Assembly: GCF_012034935.1 (NCBI RefSeq)
Contig: NZ_JAATEN010000001.1
Coordinates: forward strand, 434,001-498,000
DNA from: Streptomyces zingiberis
Lineage (GTDB): Bacteria > Actinomycetota > Actinomycetes > Streptomycetales > Streptomycetaceae
DNA: 64,000 nt
Direction of reading: 5' to 3'
Under the pieces are notes generated by a model that worked only from the letters and a program-made list of their open reading frames with translations, was not told the origin of the DNA and searched no databases. Made by a program: the position numbers and the translations under genes. Of the stretch, positions 45,878 to 56,733 are shown in pieces. Numbering within the stretch: position 1 is the first letter of the stretch; each line of letters begins with the position of its first letter.

Positions 45878-46235
45878 GACTTCACGATAGCCCGCCGGGC
45901 GGGGGGCCAGGTGAGCGATCCGGCGGGCCGGCTCCGGTGGGCGGGGCCGGGCGCGCCGGGGCACCCGGCGCCCGCGCCGGACCAGCGGGCCGCGCCGGAC
46001 GGGCCACCGCGGAGCGCCGGCGGGAGACCCGCCGCGGCGCCGGTACGGAGAGCCGATACGGAGCGTGACGCCGGGCGCGTTCGCCGCCCTCCGGTCACCG
46101 TGCCTGGGGTGGGATCACTCGGATGGGTGGTCGATCGTCGATAACCGGATCTCCGTACCTCCGTTTACGTAGCGTGATGGCGTTGCTTGTGCCGTAAGGC
46201 CGCTCAGCCCACACTTGAGGAGGAGGCGCTGCGCC
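45878..46235. other. Gene-free interval, divergent promoters
   Basis: 358 bp between hemC (-) and the Uma2 gene (+). The A/T-richer stretch 46125-46190 probably holds the Uma2 promoter. No gene or clear hairpin is seen. Confidence 0.45.
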
Positions 46236-46871
46236 ATGACCGCTCTGGTTGGTGAGAGGACCGAGGCTCCCATGATGTGTGACGCCGAAGTCGATCTCGA
46301 CGAGGCTCTGTGGCAGGCGTGGAAGACCCTGGAACTCCCCGAGGGCTTTCATGCCGAGATCGTCGAGGGGTTCATCGAGGTGTCTCCCACTGGCCGCAGC
46401 CGTCATGGCATCGTTTTCAACCGGCTTCGCCGCCGTGTGGAGAAGTTCCTGGAGGGCAGCGAATGGCTTGCGTATCAGGACATGAATGTCCTCCACGACA
46501 AGAAGATCCTGATGCCGGACGTTTTCATCGGCCCGGATGATCTGGAAGCCGCGCTGGACGAGGACGGCATCGGCGTCTCCGCCGAGAGCGTCGTCCTCGT
46601 GGCCGAGGTCGTCCCGCCCGGGCGGGACGCGACGGAGCGGGGCCGGGTGCGGAAGCGGAGGGCGTACGCCCGGGCCGGCATCCCCGTCTACGTGCTGATC
46701 GACGACCACGACGGCCATGGCACGGTGACGGTGCTGACCTCCCCCTCCCGGAAGGAGGCCGTGTACGCCGCCGAGACGCGCGTGCCGTATGGCACGGCCG
46801 TGGAGATCCCGGAGGGGCCCGCCAAGGGGTTCGCGATCACCGAGGAGATCACGGGGGAGCCGTCGGCCTGA
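46236..46871 (+). CDS. Uma2/DUF820 putative endonuclease
   Basis: 211-aa protein of the Uma2 (PD-D/ExK fold) family: LPEGFHAEIVEGFIEVSPTGRSRHGIVFNRLRRRVEKFL, MPDVFIGPDD (catalytic Asp), VVLVAEVVPPGRDATERGRVRKRRAYARAGIPVYVLIDDHDG (the E-x-K-like strand is altered to EVVPPG; the Lys position is uncertain). Streptomyces carry tens of copies; function unknown. ATG at 46236 with GAGGAGG. Confidence 0.85.
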   Translation: MTALVGERTEAPMMCDAEVDLDEALWQAWKTLELPEGFHAEIVEGFIEVSPTGRSRHGIVFNRLRRRVEKFLEGSEWLAYQDMNVLHDKKILMPDVFIGPDDLEAALDEDGIGVSAESVVLVAEVVPPGRDATERGRVRKRRAYARAGIPVYVLIDDHDGHGTVTVLTSPSRKEAVYAAETRVPYGTAVEIPEGPAKGFAITEEITGEPSA

Positions 46872-46932
46872 GCCTCGGGGGAGTCCGAGGAGGTCCGGCC
46901 CACCGTTCGGAGCGGTTTTCGGCTCCGCCGTC

Positions 46933-47337
46933 TCAGCAGCGGCCCAGGGCCCGCTCCACCGTGATCTCGATGGCCACCCGCTCCGGGTTGGGTCCCGGGA
47001 CCCGCTCGTAACGCTCGGCGTAGCGGCGGACCGCGTCGGCCACCGCCTCCGGTTCCGTGACGACCACCGCGCGCCCCTCCAGCGTCGCCCACCGGGCGCG
47101 AGCGACCTGGCACACCGCCACCCGGGCGCCCTCCGGACCGCCCGCCAGGACGTTGCGGACCTTCTGGCTCCCCCGGCGGGTGATGATCCGGGCGACGCCC
47201 TGACCGGCGTCGAACGTCACGCCGACCGGTACGACGTGCGGGCCGCCGTCCGGCCGGAGGGTGGTCAGGGTGCAGAGGTGGCGCTCGCGCCAGAAGCCGA
47301 GGTACTCGGGGGTCAGCGCGTCCAGGTCGTGGGCCAT
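46933..47337 (-). CDS. PPOX-class F420-dependent protein (Rv2074-like)
   Basis: 134-aa split-barrel flavin/deazaflavin-binding protein: LTPEYLGFWRERHLCTLTTLRPDGGPHVVPVGVTFD, ARIITRRGSQKVRNVLAGGPEGARVAVCQVARARWATLEGRAVVVTEPEAVADAVRRYAERY. This pattern fits F420-dependent biliverdin-reductase-like members. ATG at 47337. Confidence 0.8.
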   Translation of the reverse strand: MAHDLDALTPEYLGFWRERHLCTLTTLRPDGGPHVVPVGVTFDAGQGVARIITRRGSQKVRNVLAGGPEGARVAVCQVARARWATLEGRAVVVTEPEAVADAVRRYAERYERVPGPNPERVAIEITVERALGRC

Positions 47338-47420
47338 GGGACCAGAGCGTATCCCGGTGCGTACCGGAGAGTGACCGCCCGCCCCCGGGCGGCTCGTGCC
47401 GGGCGGCCGGAACCCGCGGC

Positions 47421-48710
47421 TCAGTCCGCCCCGCCCTCCTCCGCATCCGTTCCTCGCGGCCCGTCCCGCAGCACGGAGGTAGGGAGGCGCCGTTCCAGCA
47501 GCAGGACGGCGCCCGCGGCGAGGCAGTTGACCGCCGCCAGCGCCACCCACGGCAGCGAGCGGTGGACCTCGAAGAGGACGGCGAAGAAGGCGGGCGCGGC
47601 GATCCCGGCGAGGGCCCAGGAGTACTGGAAGACGGCCAGATAGCGCCCCCGGGCGGCGAGCGGCGCGACGGCCGTGGCCAGCCCCATGGAGACGGGGGCG
47701 TGCAGCAGTTCGGCCAGGGTGAACAGCAGCGTCGCCCCGACCAGCAGCGGGAGCACCCACGACGGTCTGCCGGGGACGAGACCGGCGTAGGCGAGACACC
47801 AGGCGGACCAGAGCCCGGCAGCCACCACCAGCACCCGGGTGCGCCGGTAGGGGGCGAGCCGCCGGGCGACCACCGCCGCGAACAGCGCCACCAGCACCAT
47901 GTTGCCGACGAGCACGGCCGAGGTGAGTTCTGCCGGGCCGCGCAGACCGTCCGCCACGAAGGTCGGCAGCGCCAGGCCGAGCATCATGGTGGTCATCGCG
48001 AAGACGGTGTTGACGGCCGTCAGCGCGAGGAAGGGACGGTCCCGCAGGAGTTCGCGGTAGCCGGCGGGCGCGGATCCGCCGACCCGCCGCGGCCGGGGGG
48101 CCCGGACGAAGACGGCGATGACGAGGGCGGCGGCGGTGAAACAGCCCGCCGCTCCGTACGCGACGGCCCGGTAGGCGCCCGTGGAACCGTTCGCGACGAC
48201 CACTCCGGTGATGAGCCCGCCCACCCCGAGCCCGGCCGTCCGGGCCATGTTGGCCCAGCTGTACCAGGTCTCCTTGGTCAGCGCGGAGCGGCTGCTGTCG
48301 GCGTAGTCGGCGATCGCGGTGAAGATGGCCGACCAGAAGAACCGGACCCCGCTCGCGACCAGCGCCACCGCCACGAACACGGCCACCGGCCCGCCGGCCC
48401 GGCTGTAGCCCAGATAACCGACGGCGTGCAGCAGTTGCGACGCGACGACGACCGGCAGGGCGCCGAAACGGTCCGCCAGCAGCCCGGCCCAGACGGGTAC
48501 CGGCAGGGTGACGACGGTGGCCGCGCTGATCAGGACCCCGAGCGGGCCGATCGCGAGGTCGGTGAGGCGCAGGAAGTACACGAGGGAGAGCGGCAGGAAC
48601 AGCCCGTTGCCGACGGAGTCGACGACCAGCGCCGCGATGAGCACGGCCCCGCCCCGGCCCCGGCCCTCCCGGCCGGTCCGCTCGTCGGTGGAGGGGGAGA
48701 GACTGGTCAT
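47421..48710 (-). CDS. MFS transporter
   Basis: 429-aa major facilitator with 12 hydrophobic segments. The first is AVLIAALVVDSVGNGLFLPLSLVYFL; loop 2-3 carries AGLLADRFGALP, the A-motif (GxLaDrxG). The middle loop RAPRPRRVGGSAPAGYRELLRD separates the halves. Similar to DHA1-type drug exporters; substrate unknown. ATG at 48710; the gene ends 83 bp before the PPOX start. Confidence 0.88.
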   Translation of the reverse strand: MTSLSPSTDERTGREGRGRGGAVLIAALVVDSVGNGLFLPLSLVYFLRLTDLAIGPLGVLISAATVVTLPVPVWAGLLADRFGALPVVVASQLLHAVGYLGYSRAGGPVAVFVAVALVASGVRFFWSAIFTAIADYADSSRSALTKETWYSWANMARTAGLGVGGLITGVVVANGSTGAYRAVAYGAAGCFTAAALVIAVFVRAPRPRRVGGSAPAGYRELLRDRPFLALTAVNTVFAMTTMMLGLALPTFVADGLRGPAELTSAVLVGNMVLVALFAAVVARRLAPYRRTRVLVVAAGLWSAWCLAYAGLVPGRPSWVLPLLVGATLLFTLAELLHAPVSMGLATAVAPLAARGRYLAVFQYSWALAGIAAPAFFAVLFEVHRSLPWVALAAVNCLAAGAVLLLERRLPTSVLRDGPRGTDAEEGGAD

Positions 48711-48885
48711 GCGGCACCGGTTCCGGTGGGGGCGGGGGCGGGCCGCCCGACCGTAGCGCCCGCCGGCGGGGCCGCGCACCACCATTTCCCGGCTGCCCCG
48801 GCTGCCCTGCACCCGCGCGTTCCCCGGGGGCGGTGGGCGGTGCTCCCGGCCGCCGTCCGGGTCACGGCCGGATGCCCGCTCACAG

Positions 48886-48906
48886 GTTGAGTGGAGTAGA
48901 CTCAAG
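48886..48906 (+). promoter_or_regulatory. HAIR operator of clpB
   Basis: GTTGAGT-N7-ACTCAAG, one mismatch from the HspR consensus, 82 bp before the clpB start. Confidence 0.85.
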
Positions 48907-48987
48907 TTAGTTCAGTCCGGCGGCCCTGCCCGGCCGCCGGAATGGGAGTCGCAGCAGGAGTCCGCAGCGAGAGGAGCAGAGGTCACC

Positions 48988-51702
48988 GTGGATGCCGAGC
49001 TGACCAACAGGAGCCAGGAAGCGATCGGCGCGGCCGGCCGGCGCGCCGTCGCCGCCGGCCATCCCGACATCACGCCCGTCCATCTGCTGCTGGCCCTGCT
49101 CGAAGGGCAGGAGAACGAGAACCTTCAGGATCTGCTGGCCGCCGTCGAGGCCGACCAGGCGGCCCTGCGCTCCGGTGCCGAGCGGCTGCTCGGCGCGCTG
49201 CCCGCCGTACAGGGCTCCACCGTCGCCCCGCCCCAGCCCGACCGGGAGCTGCTCGCCGTCGCGTCCGAGGCGTCCCGGCGGGCCGAGGAGCTGGGCGACG
49301 CCTACATCTCCACCGAGCATCTGCTGATCGGCCTCGCCGCCAAGGGCGGCCGGACCGGTGAGCTCCTCGCCCAGCAGGGCGCGAGCGCGGAGAAGCTGCT
49401 CGACGCCTTCCAGAACAACCGCGGAGGACGACGCGTGACCACGCCCGACCCGGAGGGCACCTACAAGGCCCTGGAGAAGTTCGGCACGGACTTCACGGCC
49501 ATCGCCCGCGAAGGCAAGCTCGACCCGGTGATCGGTCGTGACGCCGAGATCCGCCGCGTCGTCCAGGTGCTCTCCCGCCGTACGAAGAACAACCCGGTCC
49601 TCATCGGCGAGCCCGGCGTCGGCAAGACGGCCGTCGTGGAGGGGCTCGCACAGCGCATCGTCAAGGGGGACGTCCCGGAGTCGCTGAAGGACAAGCGGCT
49701 GGTGGCCCTCGACATCGGCGCGATGCTGGCGGGCGCGAAGTACCGCGGTGAGTTCGAGGAGCGGCTGAAGACCGTCCTCTCCGAGATCAAGGAGAGCGAG
49801 GGCCGGGTCATCACCTTCATCGACGAACTGCACACCGTCGTCGGAGCGGGCGCCGGCGGTGACTCGGCGATGGACGCGGGCAACATGCTCAAGCCGATGC
49901 TGGCCCGCGGTGAACTGCGGATGGTCGGCGCGACGACGCTCGACGAGTACCGCGAGCGCATCGAGAAGGACCCGGCCCTGGAGCGCCGCTTCCAGCAGGT
50001 GCTGGTGGCGGAGCCCACCGTGCAGGACACGGTCGCGATCCTCCGCGGCCTCAAGGGGCGCTACGAGGCGCACCACGGCGTGCAGATCGCGGACTCCGCG
50101 CTCGTCGCCGCCGCCACGCTCTCCGACCGCTACATCACCTCGCGTTTCCTGCCGGACAAGGCGATCGACCTGGTGGACGAGGCGGCCTCCCGGCTCCAGA
50201 TGGAGATCGACTCCTCGCCCGTGGAGATCGACGAACTGCAGCGCGCCGTGGACCGGCAGACGATGGAGGAGGAGTCGCTGCTCGCCACCGAGGTGGGCGA
50301 CGACCGGCGGAAGTTCCTCAAGAAGCAGGACCGCGAGAAGGACCTCTCCCCCGACGCCCGCGAGCGGCTGGAGACCCTCCGCAGGCAGCGGGCGGAGAAG
50401 GAGGAGAAGCTGCGCGCCCTGCGGGCCCGCTGGGACAGCGAGAAGGCCATCCACACCCGCGTCGGCGAGCTGAAGAAGCGGCTGGACGAGCTGGAGACCG
50501 AACTGGAACTGGCCGAGCGCAAGGCCCCCGAGACGGGTGACTGGGTCACCCCCGGGCGGCTCCGTTCCGAGGTCATCCCGCAGACCCGCAAGGAGCTGGA
50601 GGAGGCCGCGCGGGCGCAGAAGGAACTCGGTGACGGCAGCATGGTCGGCGAGGAGGTCGGCCCGGACGACATCGCCGGGGTCGTCGCCGCGTGGACGGGC
50701 ATCCCCGCCGGACGGCTGCTGGAGGGCGAGACGGAGAAGCTGCTGCGGATGGAGGAGGAGCTGGGCCGGCGGCTGATCGGCCAGCGGGAGGCGGTCCGCG
50801 CCGTCTCCGACGCCGTGCGCCGCACCCGGGCCGGGATCTCCGACCCGGACCGGCCCACCGGCTCGTTCCTCTTCCTCGGCCCCACCGGCGTCGGCAAGAC
50901 CGAACTGGCCAAGACGCTCGCCGACTTCCTGTTCGACGACGAACGCGCCATGGTCCGCATCGACATGAGCGAGTACTCGGAGAAGCACTCGGTGTCCCGG
51001 CTCGTCGGCGCGCCGCCCGGATACGTCGGCTACGAGGAGGGCGGGCAGCTCACCGAGGCGGTGCGGCGCCGTCCGTACAGCGTGGTGCTGCTGGACGAGG
51101 TGGAGAAGGCCCACCACGAGGTCTTCGACATCCTGCTCCAGGTGCTGGACGACGGCCGGCTCACCGACGGCCAGGGCCGGACGGTGGACTTCCGCAACAC
51201 CATCCTCATCCTCACCTCCAACCTGGGTTCCCACTATCTGGTGGACCCGGCGATCGGCGAGGAGGAGAAGCGGCAGCGGGTGCTGGAGACCGTGCGCTCC
51301 TCCTTCCGCCCGGAGTTCCTCAACCGCCTGGACGACCTGGTCGTCTTCCACGCTCTCGGCACCGGCCAGCTCAAGCGGATCGCCCAGCTCCAGATCGACC
51401 ACCTCCAGCAGCGGCTGGCGGGTCGCCGGCTCGTCCTGGACGTCAGCGACGCGGCGCTGGAGTGGCTCTCCCGGCTGGGGCACGAGCCGAAGACGGCGGC
51501 CGGCGCGGGGGCCGGCGAGACCGCGGGCGCGGAGGCCGGGCCCGACCTCAGTTACGGCGCCCGGCCGCTGCGCCGGCTGGTCCAGACGGCGATCGGCGAC
51601 CAGCTCGCCCGGGAGATCCTCGCGGGCGGCGTCCGCGACGGTGACACCGTGCGGGTGGATCTCGCCGCCGACGGCCGCGGCCTCACGGTGGCGGCGGCCT
51701 GA
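48988..51702 (+). CDS. clpB: Chaperone ClpB (Hsp100 disaggregase)
   Basis: 904-aa hexameric AAA+ disaggregase working with DnaK. An N domain of two Clp_N repeats (1-150) is followed by AAA1 with Walker A GEPGVGKT, a coiled-coil middle domain (about 410-530; a charged variant, [27 protein letters not shown]) and AAA2 with GPTGVGKT and [11 protein letters not shown]. An Ala/Gly insert near residues 840-855 makes it slightly longer than the usual 860-880. GTG at 48988 with GAGGAG. HspR-controlled through 48886. Confidence 0.96.
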   Translation: MDAELTNRSQEAIGAAGRRAVAAGHPDITPVHLLLALLEGQENENLQDLLAAVEADQAALRSGAERLLGALPAVQGSTVAPPQPDRELLAVASEASRRAEELGDAYISTEHLLIGLAAKGGRTGELLAQQGASAEKLLDAFQNNRGGRRVTTPDPEGTYKALEKFGTDFTAIAREGKLDPVIGRDAEIRRVVQVLSRRTKNNPVLIGEPGVGKTAVVEGLAQRIVKGDVPESLKDKRLVALDIGAMLAGAKYRGEFEERLKTVLSEIKESEGRVITFIDELHTVVGAGAGGDSAMDAGNMLKPMLARGELRMVGATTLDEYRERIEKDPALERRFQQVLVAEPTVQDTVAILRGLKGRYEAHHGVQIADSALVAAATLSDRYITSRFLPDKAIDLVDEAASRLQMEIDSSPVEIDELQRAVDRQTMEEESLLATEVGDDRRKFLKKQDREKDLSPDARERLETLRRQRAEKEEKLRALRARWDSEKAIHTRVGELKKRLDELETELELAERKAPETGDWVTPGRLRSEVIPQTRKELEEAARAQKELGDGSMVGEEVGPDDIAGVVAAWTGIPAGRLLEGETEKLLRMEEELGRRLIGQREAVRAVSDAVRRTRAGISDPDRPTGSFLFLGPTGVGKTELAKTLADFLFDDERAMVRIDMSEYSEKHSVSRLVGAPPGYVGYEEGGQLTEAVRRRPYSVVLLDEVEKAHHEVFDILLQVLDDGRLTDGQGRTVDFRNTILILTSNLGSHYLVDPAIGEEEKRQRVLETVRSSFRPEFLNRLDDLVVFHALGTGQLKRIAQLQIDHLQQRLAGRRLVLDVSDAALEWLSRLGHEPKTAAGAGAGETAGAEAGPDLSYGARPLRRLVQTAIGDQLAREILAGGVRDGDTVRVDLAADGRGLTVAAA

Positions 51703-51904
51703 GCGGGGCGGCCGCGCGGTACGGCCGGGCCGGGCGGCGGCACCGGAACCCCGTGACCGGCGCCTGACGGCGGGCCGCCCGGCCGCGTGCCCGGCCCGTC
51801 ACGCGGGGGTGCTCCCCGGGCGCCCCCGCGTACCCGTGCGTCCCGCCCGGCCCCCGGCGGCCCCGTACCGGGCGCGCGGCCGGGGGTTCCCCGCCGGGCG
51901 GCGG

Positions 51905-51970
51905 GGTGCGCGGCCTCCGGGCAGTCCGGTGCGCGGCCTCCGCGCGGCCCGGTGCGCGGCCTCCGGGCGC
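51905..51970. repeat. 23-bp tandem repeat
   Basis: About 2.9 copies of a 23-bp unit (51905-51927, 51928-51950, 51951 onward) in the 367-bp gene-free interval between clpB and the YbjN gene. No gene is supported in that interval. Confidence 0.8.
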
Positions 51971-52069
51971 CGGGGCTGACACGCCGGGCCCACCGTGGGC
52001 GACCGGGCTTGCCAGCCCCCGCCCGCCATGGGGGAGGATGGCCGGGTATCCACAGAAGGGAAGTCCACG

Positions 52070-52612
52070 GTGAGCATCGACCCGTCCTCGATTCCGAATT
52101 TCGGGGGCCAGCAGCCCGAACAGCAGCCGGCGGGGCCGCCGCCCGGTCCGGTGGTGCCCGATCAGGACCTGGTCAAGCAGCTCCTGGATCAGATGGAGCT
52201 GAAGTACGTCGTCGACGACGAGGGTGACCTCGCCGCCCCGTGGGAGCAGTTCCGGACGTACTTCATGTTCCGGGGCGAGGAGGAGCAGCAGGTCTTCTCC
52301 GTCCGCACCTTCTACGACCGGCCGCACCCGATCGAGTCCAAGCAGCAGCTGATGGAGGCGATCGACGACTGGAACCGCCGCACCCTGTGGCCGAAGGTCT
52401 ACACCCACACCAACGACGACGGCACCGTCCGCCTCATCGGTGAGGCGCAGATGCTGATCGGCGTCGGTGTCGCCCTGGAGCACTTCGTGTCCTCCACGGT
52501 CAGCTGGGTCCGGGCCTCCATCGAGTTCGACAAGTGGCTCGTCGAGCAGCTCGGCCTGGAGGCCGAGGTGGAGTCCGCCGACCCGGAGAAGAAGGACGAC
52601 GGCGAGAACTGA
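52070..52612 (+). CDS. YbjN-domain protein
   Basis: 180-aa cytosolic protein of the YbjN/secretion-chaperone-like fold: QDLVKQLLDQMELKYVVDDEGDLAAPWEQFRTYFMFRGEEEQQVFSVRTFYDRPHPIESKQQLMEAIDDWNRRTLWPKVYTHTNDDGTVRLIGEAQMLIGVGVALEHFVSSTVSWVRASIEF. GTG at 52070 with AAGGGAAG. The acidic tail and Pro-rich head are disordered. Role unknown. Confidence 0.85.
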   Translation: MSIDPSSIPNFGGQQPEQQPAGPPPGPVVPDQDLVKQLLDQMELKYVVDDEGDLAAPWEQFRTYFMFRGEEEQQVFSVRTFYDRPHPIESKQQLMEAIDDWNRRTLWPKVYTHTNDDGTVRLIGEAQMLIGVGVALEHFVSSTVSWVRASIEFDKWLVEQLGLEAEVESADPEKKDDGEN

Positions 52613-52807
52613 ATCGGCCCGCCGGCCAGGGCAGTCAGGGCCGGCCAGGCAGCCGGGGCCGGCCGGGTCCGGCCGCGCCTCACCGCGCGGCCGGACCCCG
52701 CCGTCTCCCGGCCCTCCGGGCTCCGCCGTCTCCCGGCCGCCCGGGCTCCGGCCCGCGGCGCCGCCGGGACCGGACGGGCGGCAGGACCGCGCCCCCGGCC
52801 GGCCCGC

Positions 52808-53975
52808 TCAGTCCGCGTCGCCGCGCAGCCGGTCCACGGCCTCGCGCAGCACCTGCTCCTTCTTGCAGAAGGCGAAGCGCACCTGGGTCCGGCCGGCGTC
52901 GGGATCGTCGTAGAAGACGGCGTTGGGCACGGCGACCACACCGCGGCGTTCCGGCAGCGCGCGGCAGAACGCGAAGCCGTCCTTCTCGCCGAGCGGCGCC
53001 ACATCGGTGGTGATGAAGTAGGTGCCCTGGGGGCGGTACACCGCGAAACCGGCGTCCCGGAGCCCCGCGGCCAGCAGGTCCCGCTTGGCCCGCAGGTCCT
53101 CGCGGAAGGCGGTGAAGTACGGGCCGGGCAGGCGGAGCGCCTCCGCGACGGCGTACTGGAAGGGGCCGGCGCTCACATAGGTCAGATACTGCTTCGCCGT
53201 GCGCACGGCCGTGACCAGCGGGGCGGACGCCGTCACCCAGCCGACCTTCCAGCCCGTGAACGAGAACGTCTTGCCGCTGGACGAGATCGACACCGTGCGT
53301 TCGCGCATCCCGGGCAGGGAGATCAGCGGCAGGTGCTCGCCCTCGAAGACGAGATGCTCGTAGACCTCGTCGGTGACCACCAGCAGATCGCGTTCCACGG
53401 CCAGTTCCGCGATGGCGGTCAGCTCCTCGCGGGTGAGCACCGTGCCCGTCGGGTTGTGCGGCGAGTTGAGGAGCAGCAGCCGGGTGCGGGGGGGTGACGG
53501 CGTCCCGCAGCGCGTCGAGGTCCGGGCGGAAGCCGGGGGCGCGGAGGGTGAGGGGGACGCGGACGGCGCCGGCCATGGCGATGCACGCGGCGTAGGAGTC
53601 GTAGAAGGGCTCGAACGCGATGACCTCGTCGCCCGGTTCCAGGAGGGCCAGCAGTGACGCGGCGATGGCCTCGGTGGCGCCCGCGGTGACGAGGACCTCC
53701 GTCTCCGGATCGAACTCCAGTCCGTAGAAGCGGCGTTGGTGGTCGGCGATCGCCGACCGCAGCTCGGGGACGCCGGGGCCGGGCGGGTACTGGTTGCCGC
53801 GCCCCTCGCGCAGCGCCCGGACCGCCGCTTCGCGGACCTCCTCGGGGCCGTCCGTGTCGGGGAAGCCCTGGCCCAGGTTGATCGCCCCGGTCCGCACCGC
53901 CAGCGCGGACATCTCCGCGAAGATCGTCGTGCCGTGCCCGTCCAGCCTGCGGTTCAGCAGCGGCCTGCCGCTCAT
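52808..53975 (-). pseudogene. PLP aminotransferase (class I/II) with a frameshift in a G7 run
   Basis: About 388-aa aminotransferase split over two frames. The N-terminal part from ATG 53975 (MSGRPLLNRRLDG, INLGQGFPDTDGPEEV, TAGATEAIAASLLALLEPGDEVI) runs to LRDAVTP. The C-terminal part (LLLLNSPHNPTGTVLTREEL, SGKTFSFTGWKVGW with the PLP Lys, to 52808) is in the next frame. The switch falls at a run of seven G (53488-53494), where six would restore the frame. It resembles N-succinyldiaminopimelate/methionine-type aminotransferases. Either a true mutation, slippage-corrected expression or a sequencing error. Confidence 0.8.
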
Positions 53976-54198
53976 GTCCCACCGTCCTCGCGTCGACGCC
54001 CGTGGATCTGCCGGTGGCCATCCTGACCGACGGCGGGGCGCGAGGTCACCCTGGGCGGGCGGCTTGCCGCGGTCGCGCTCCCCGCGGGGCGCCCGGGCGC
54101 CGGCTCCGCGCCGCGAGCGGGGCCGGCCGGGAGCGGGGACGGGACCGCCGCCCGGTCGCCGTTGACCGGGCGGCGGAGCTGGGGTGGAGGGAGCCGGA

Positions 54199-54253
54199 CC
54201 CGGGCGGGAGCGGCCGGGCCGGGGCCGCCCGGGCCCGGCCGCTCCCGCCCGGG
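54199..54253 (-). terminator. Terminator of the antiporter gene
   Basis: Perfect 22-bp arms (54199-54220, 54232-54253), 11-nt loop, directly abutting the stop codon. Confidence 0.8.
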
Positions 54254-55753
54254 TTACCGCTCCACGTCGGCGGGGTGGGGCGGCGGAGTCCCCGCGCCGG
54301 CGGACGGGCCGCCGTTCCCGTGCGCCGCGGGCCGGCCGCCGCCGTTCCCGTGGACGGCCCGCTCGGCGGTGGCGTGTTCCGGCGCGTGGCCGGTGCCGTG
54401 GGCGGCGGAACGATCCGGCTCCGTGCCGGCGGGGCCCTCCGGGAGGTCGGGGCCGCCGTCCCCCGCCCCGGCGCGTCCGGTGGCGGTACCGCCCTCTCCG
54501 CCGTCAGGACCGTCAGGGCGATCCAGGTCCTCGGGGCCGCCAGGGCCGTCAGGGCCGTCGGGACCGCCCCGGCGGCCGGGAAGCCGCTTCTCCACGCCGA
54601 GCAGGGCGCGTTCCAGCAGGTCGGAGCGTGCGGCCACGATCGGCCCGAGCACCGCGAGCACCAGGACGTACCCGGCGATGAACGGCGAGAGCCGGGCGTC
54701 CAGGCCCGCGCCGGCCGCCATGGCCGCCAGGATCAGCGCGAACTCGCCGCGGGCCAGCAGGGTGGTGGCGATCCGGGAGGCGGGCGCGAGACCGTAGCGG
54801 TAGAGCCGGGCGACGAAGAGCCCGGCGGCGACGTTCATGGCGAGGGTGAGCACCGTGGCGACCGTGACCGGGACGGCGACGGACGCGATGTCCCCGGGGT
54901 CGATCGAGAGCCCGAAGGCGAAGAAGAAGATCGCCGCGAAGGCGTCGCGCAGCGGGTGCACGAGTTTGCGGATGCGCGGCCCGGTGGGTGTGCCGGCCAG
55001 GACCAGCCCGACCATGAACGCGCCGATGGCGTCGGCGACCCCGAGGACCTCGGAGACGCCGGCCACGAAGACGGCCGCCCCGAGGAAGCTGATCACCAGC
55101 AGTTCGTTGTCGCGTACGGCGATCAGACGGCCGATCAGCCGGGTGCCGTAGCGCGCCGTGGCGGCCAGCACCAGCAGGAAGCCGAACGCCTTGCCGCCCT
55201 GGAGGATGAATTCCGAGGCCTCCTGGGCACCGCTGATCACGGGCTGGAGGCCGGCGAGGTACAGCGCGAGGAAGATGTCCTCGACCACGATGACGCCCAG
55301 GATCAGCCGGGTCTCCGGATGCCCGATCCGGCCCAGGTCGATCAGGATCTTGGTGACGATCGCCGAGGACGAGATGCCCAGCACCCCGGCGAGGACCAGC
55401 GCCTCCCGCACGCCCCAGCCCAGGGCGAACCCGAAGGCGAGCCCCGCTCCGACGTTCAGCAGCAGGTAGATGCCGCCCGCGGTGGCCAGCCGTCGGCCGC
55501 CCTCGCGCAGATCGTCGAGGTGGAACTCCAGGCCCAGGTAGAACAGGAGCAGCACCAGACCGAGAGCGGAGAGCATCTCGAAGTCGTGGGGGTCCTCGAC
55601 GAGCACCAGGCCGGGGGTGTGCGGCCCGAGCAGGATGCCGGCGAGCATGAAGAGGGGGATCGTCGGCAGCCCGATCCGGCCGCCGAGACGGGCGAGGAAC
55701 GCCGCGGCCAGGAACGCGCCGCCCATGGCGAGCAGCGTGTCAGCGTGCCCCAT
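54254..55753 (-). CDS. CPA2-family cation/proton antiporter
   Basis: 499-aa membrane antiporter, probably K+/H+. About 12 helices in the first 375 residues, starting GHADTLLAMGGAFLAAAFLARLGGRIGLPTIPLFMLAGILLGP. SSSAIVTKILIDLGR and VADAIGAFMVGLVLAG are typical Kef-like segments; VVEDIFLALYLAGL precedes. A Gly/Pro/Asp-rich cytosolic tail of about 120 residues contains short repeats (GPDGPDGPGG). There is no TrkA regulatory gene next to it. ATG at 55753. Confidence 0.88.
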   Translation of the reverse strand: MGHADTLLAMGGAFLAAAFLARLGGRIGLPTIPLFMLAGILLGPHTPGLVLVEDPHDFEMLSALGLVLLLFYLGLEFHLDDLREGGRRLATAGGIYLLLNVGAGLAFGFALGWGVREALVLAGVLGISSSAIVTKILIDLGRIGHPETRLILGVIVVEDIFLALYLAGLQPVISGAQEASEFILQGGKAFGFLLVLAATARYGTRLIGRLIAVRDNELLVISFLGAAVFVAGVSEVLGVADAIGAFMVGLVLAGTPTGPRIRKLVHPLRDAFAAIFFFAFGLSIDPGDIASVAVPVTVATVLTLAMNVAAGLFVARLYRYGLAPASRIATTLLARGEFALILAAMAAGAGLDARLSPFIAGYVLVLAVLGPIVAARSDLLERALLGVEKRLPGRRGGPDGPDGPGGPEDLDRPDGPDGGEGGTATGRAGAGDGGPDLPEGPAGTEPDRSAAHGTGHAPEHATAERAVHGNGGGRPAAHGNGGPSAGAGTPPPHPADVER

Positions 55754-56733
55754 GGGTCACCTCCGCCGGCACGGGACGCGGGCACGGCCGGGCGGCCGGC
55801 CGGGACGGGCGGGACGGCAGGGGCGACGGGGACGGGAGTCGGCGTTGTGGTGGCTGAGGCGGGCGGATGTGTCCTCCTTCGTTCGCGGGGCGCTCCGCCG
55901 TCGCGGAGCCTCGCCGGGACATGACCAGGGCGGGACCGGGGCAGCCCACGCCCTCGCCGGCCTGGGGACGGCCGGCGACAGCGGGGTCTGTCCGGTGGGC
56001 GGCGACGGTGCCGCGGGGCGCGGGGCCCCAGGGGCCGGCTCTCGCGGGGAGCCGGCCGGGCCGCCCGCACCGCGTCCGGCGGACGGCGCGGCGAGGGGCC
56101 GGTGGTGCTCGGCGCCGGTCCGGGGGCCGCCGGTGAGACGGTCCGGCGGCGCCCGGACCGACGGGCTGGCGCCGGCTCCGGCACGCCGCCGCCCCGGACC
56201 GCGAGCGCGGTGTGGTGCGCGTCGTCCGCCCCCCGAGCGGGCGGCCGGCGGCTCTCGCCGGGATCGCTGCGGCGGTCCTACGCCGGCGGGCGCCGTGTCC
56301 CGGGCCACGCCGGCACGGTGCCTGTTCCATGATCGCGCGGGGGCCCGGGGGCCGCCATCGGTGGTGACACCCATTTCGGCCGTCGGGCGACCCTCACGCG
56401 CCGCGCGAACGCCCCGGCGGACGGCCGCCGTTCCGCGCCCCCACTCGGGGCGGGTCTGCCGCGTGCCCCCGTCCGCCCCTCGCGTACGCCCTCCGGCGGA
56501 CGGCCGCGTTACCGTGCGCCGAAGCCTGCCGCGGGGCTCGTGGACCACCTTCCGGGCGCCGGTCCGTGGGGCCGGTCCGCGCGGGCCAGGAGGCCTCCGG
56601 ATCCGCCGGAACGGCGTGCGCCCGGAGAACCTCTGGACTTCCTCAACTCCGTTTTCGCCGCCGGACGGGACGGGCATCTCCCCCGCACAGCGGAGCGGGG
56701 GCTCGCTTCGGGGACGAGAGGGGGACGGAACCG
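55754..56733. other. 980-bp gene-free interval
   Basis: The longest stretch without a supported gene. All open frames here have GC-shadow composition (Arg/Pro/Ala runs) and no family match. It must hold the antiporter promoter and, near 56690-56730, the promoter and GAGAGGGGG-type ribosome site of the next gene. Confidence 0.5.
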
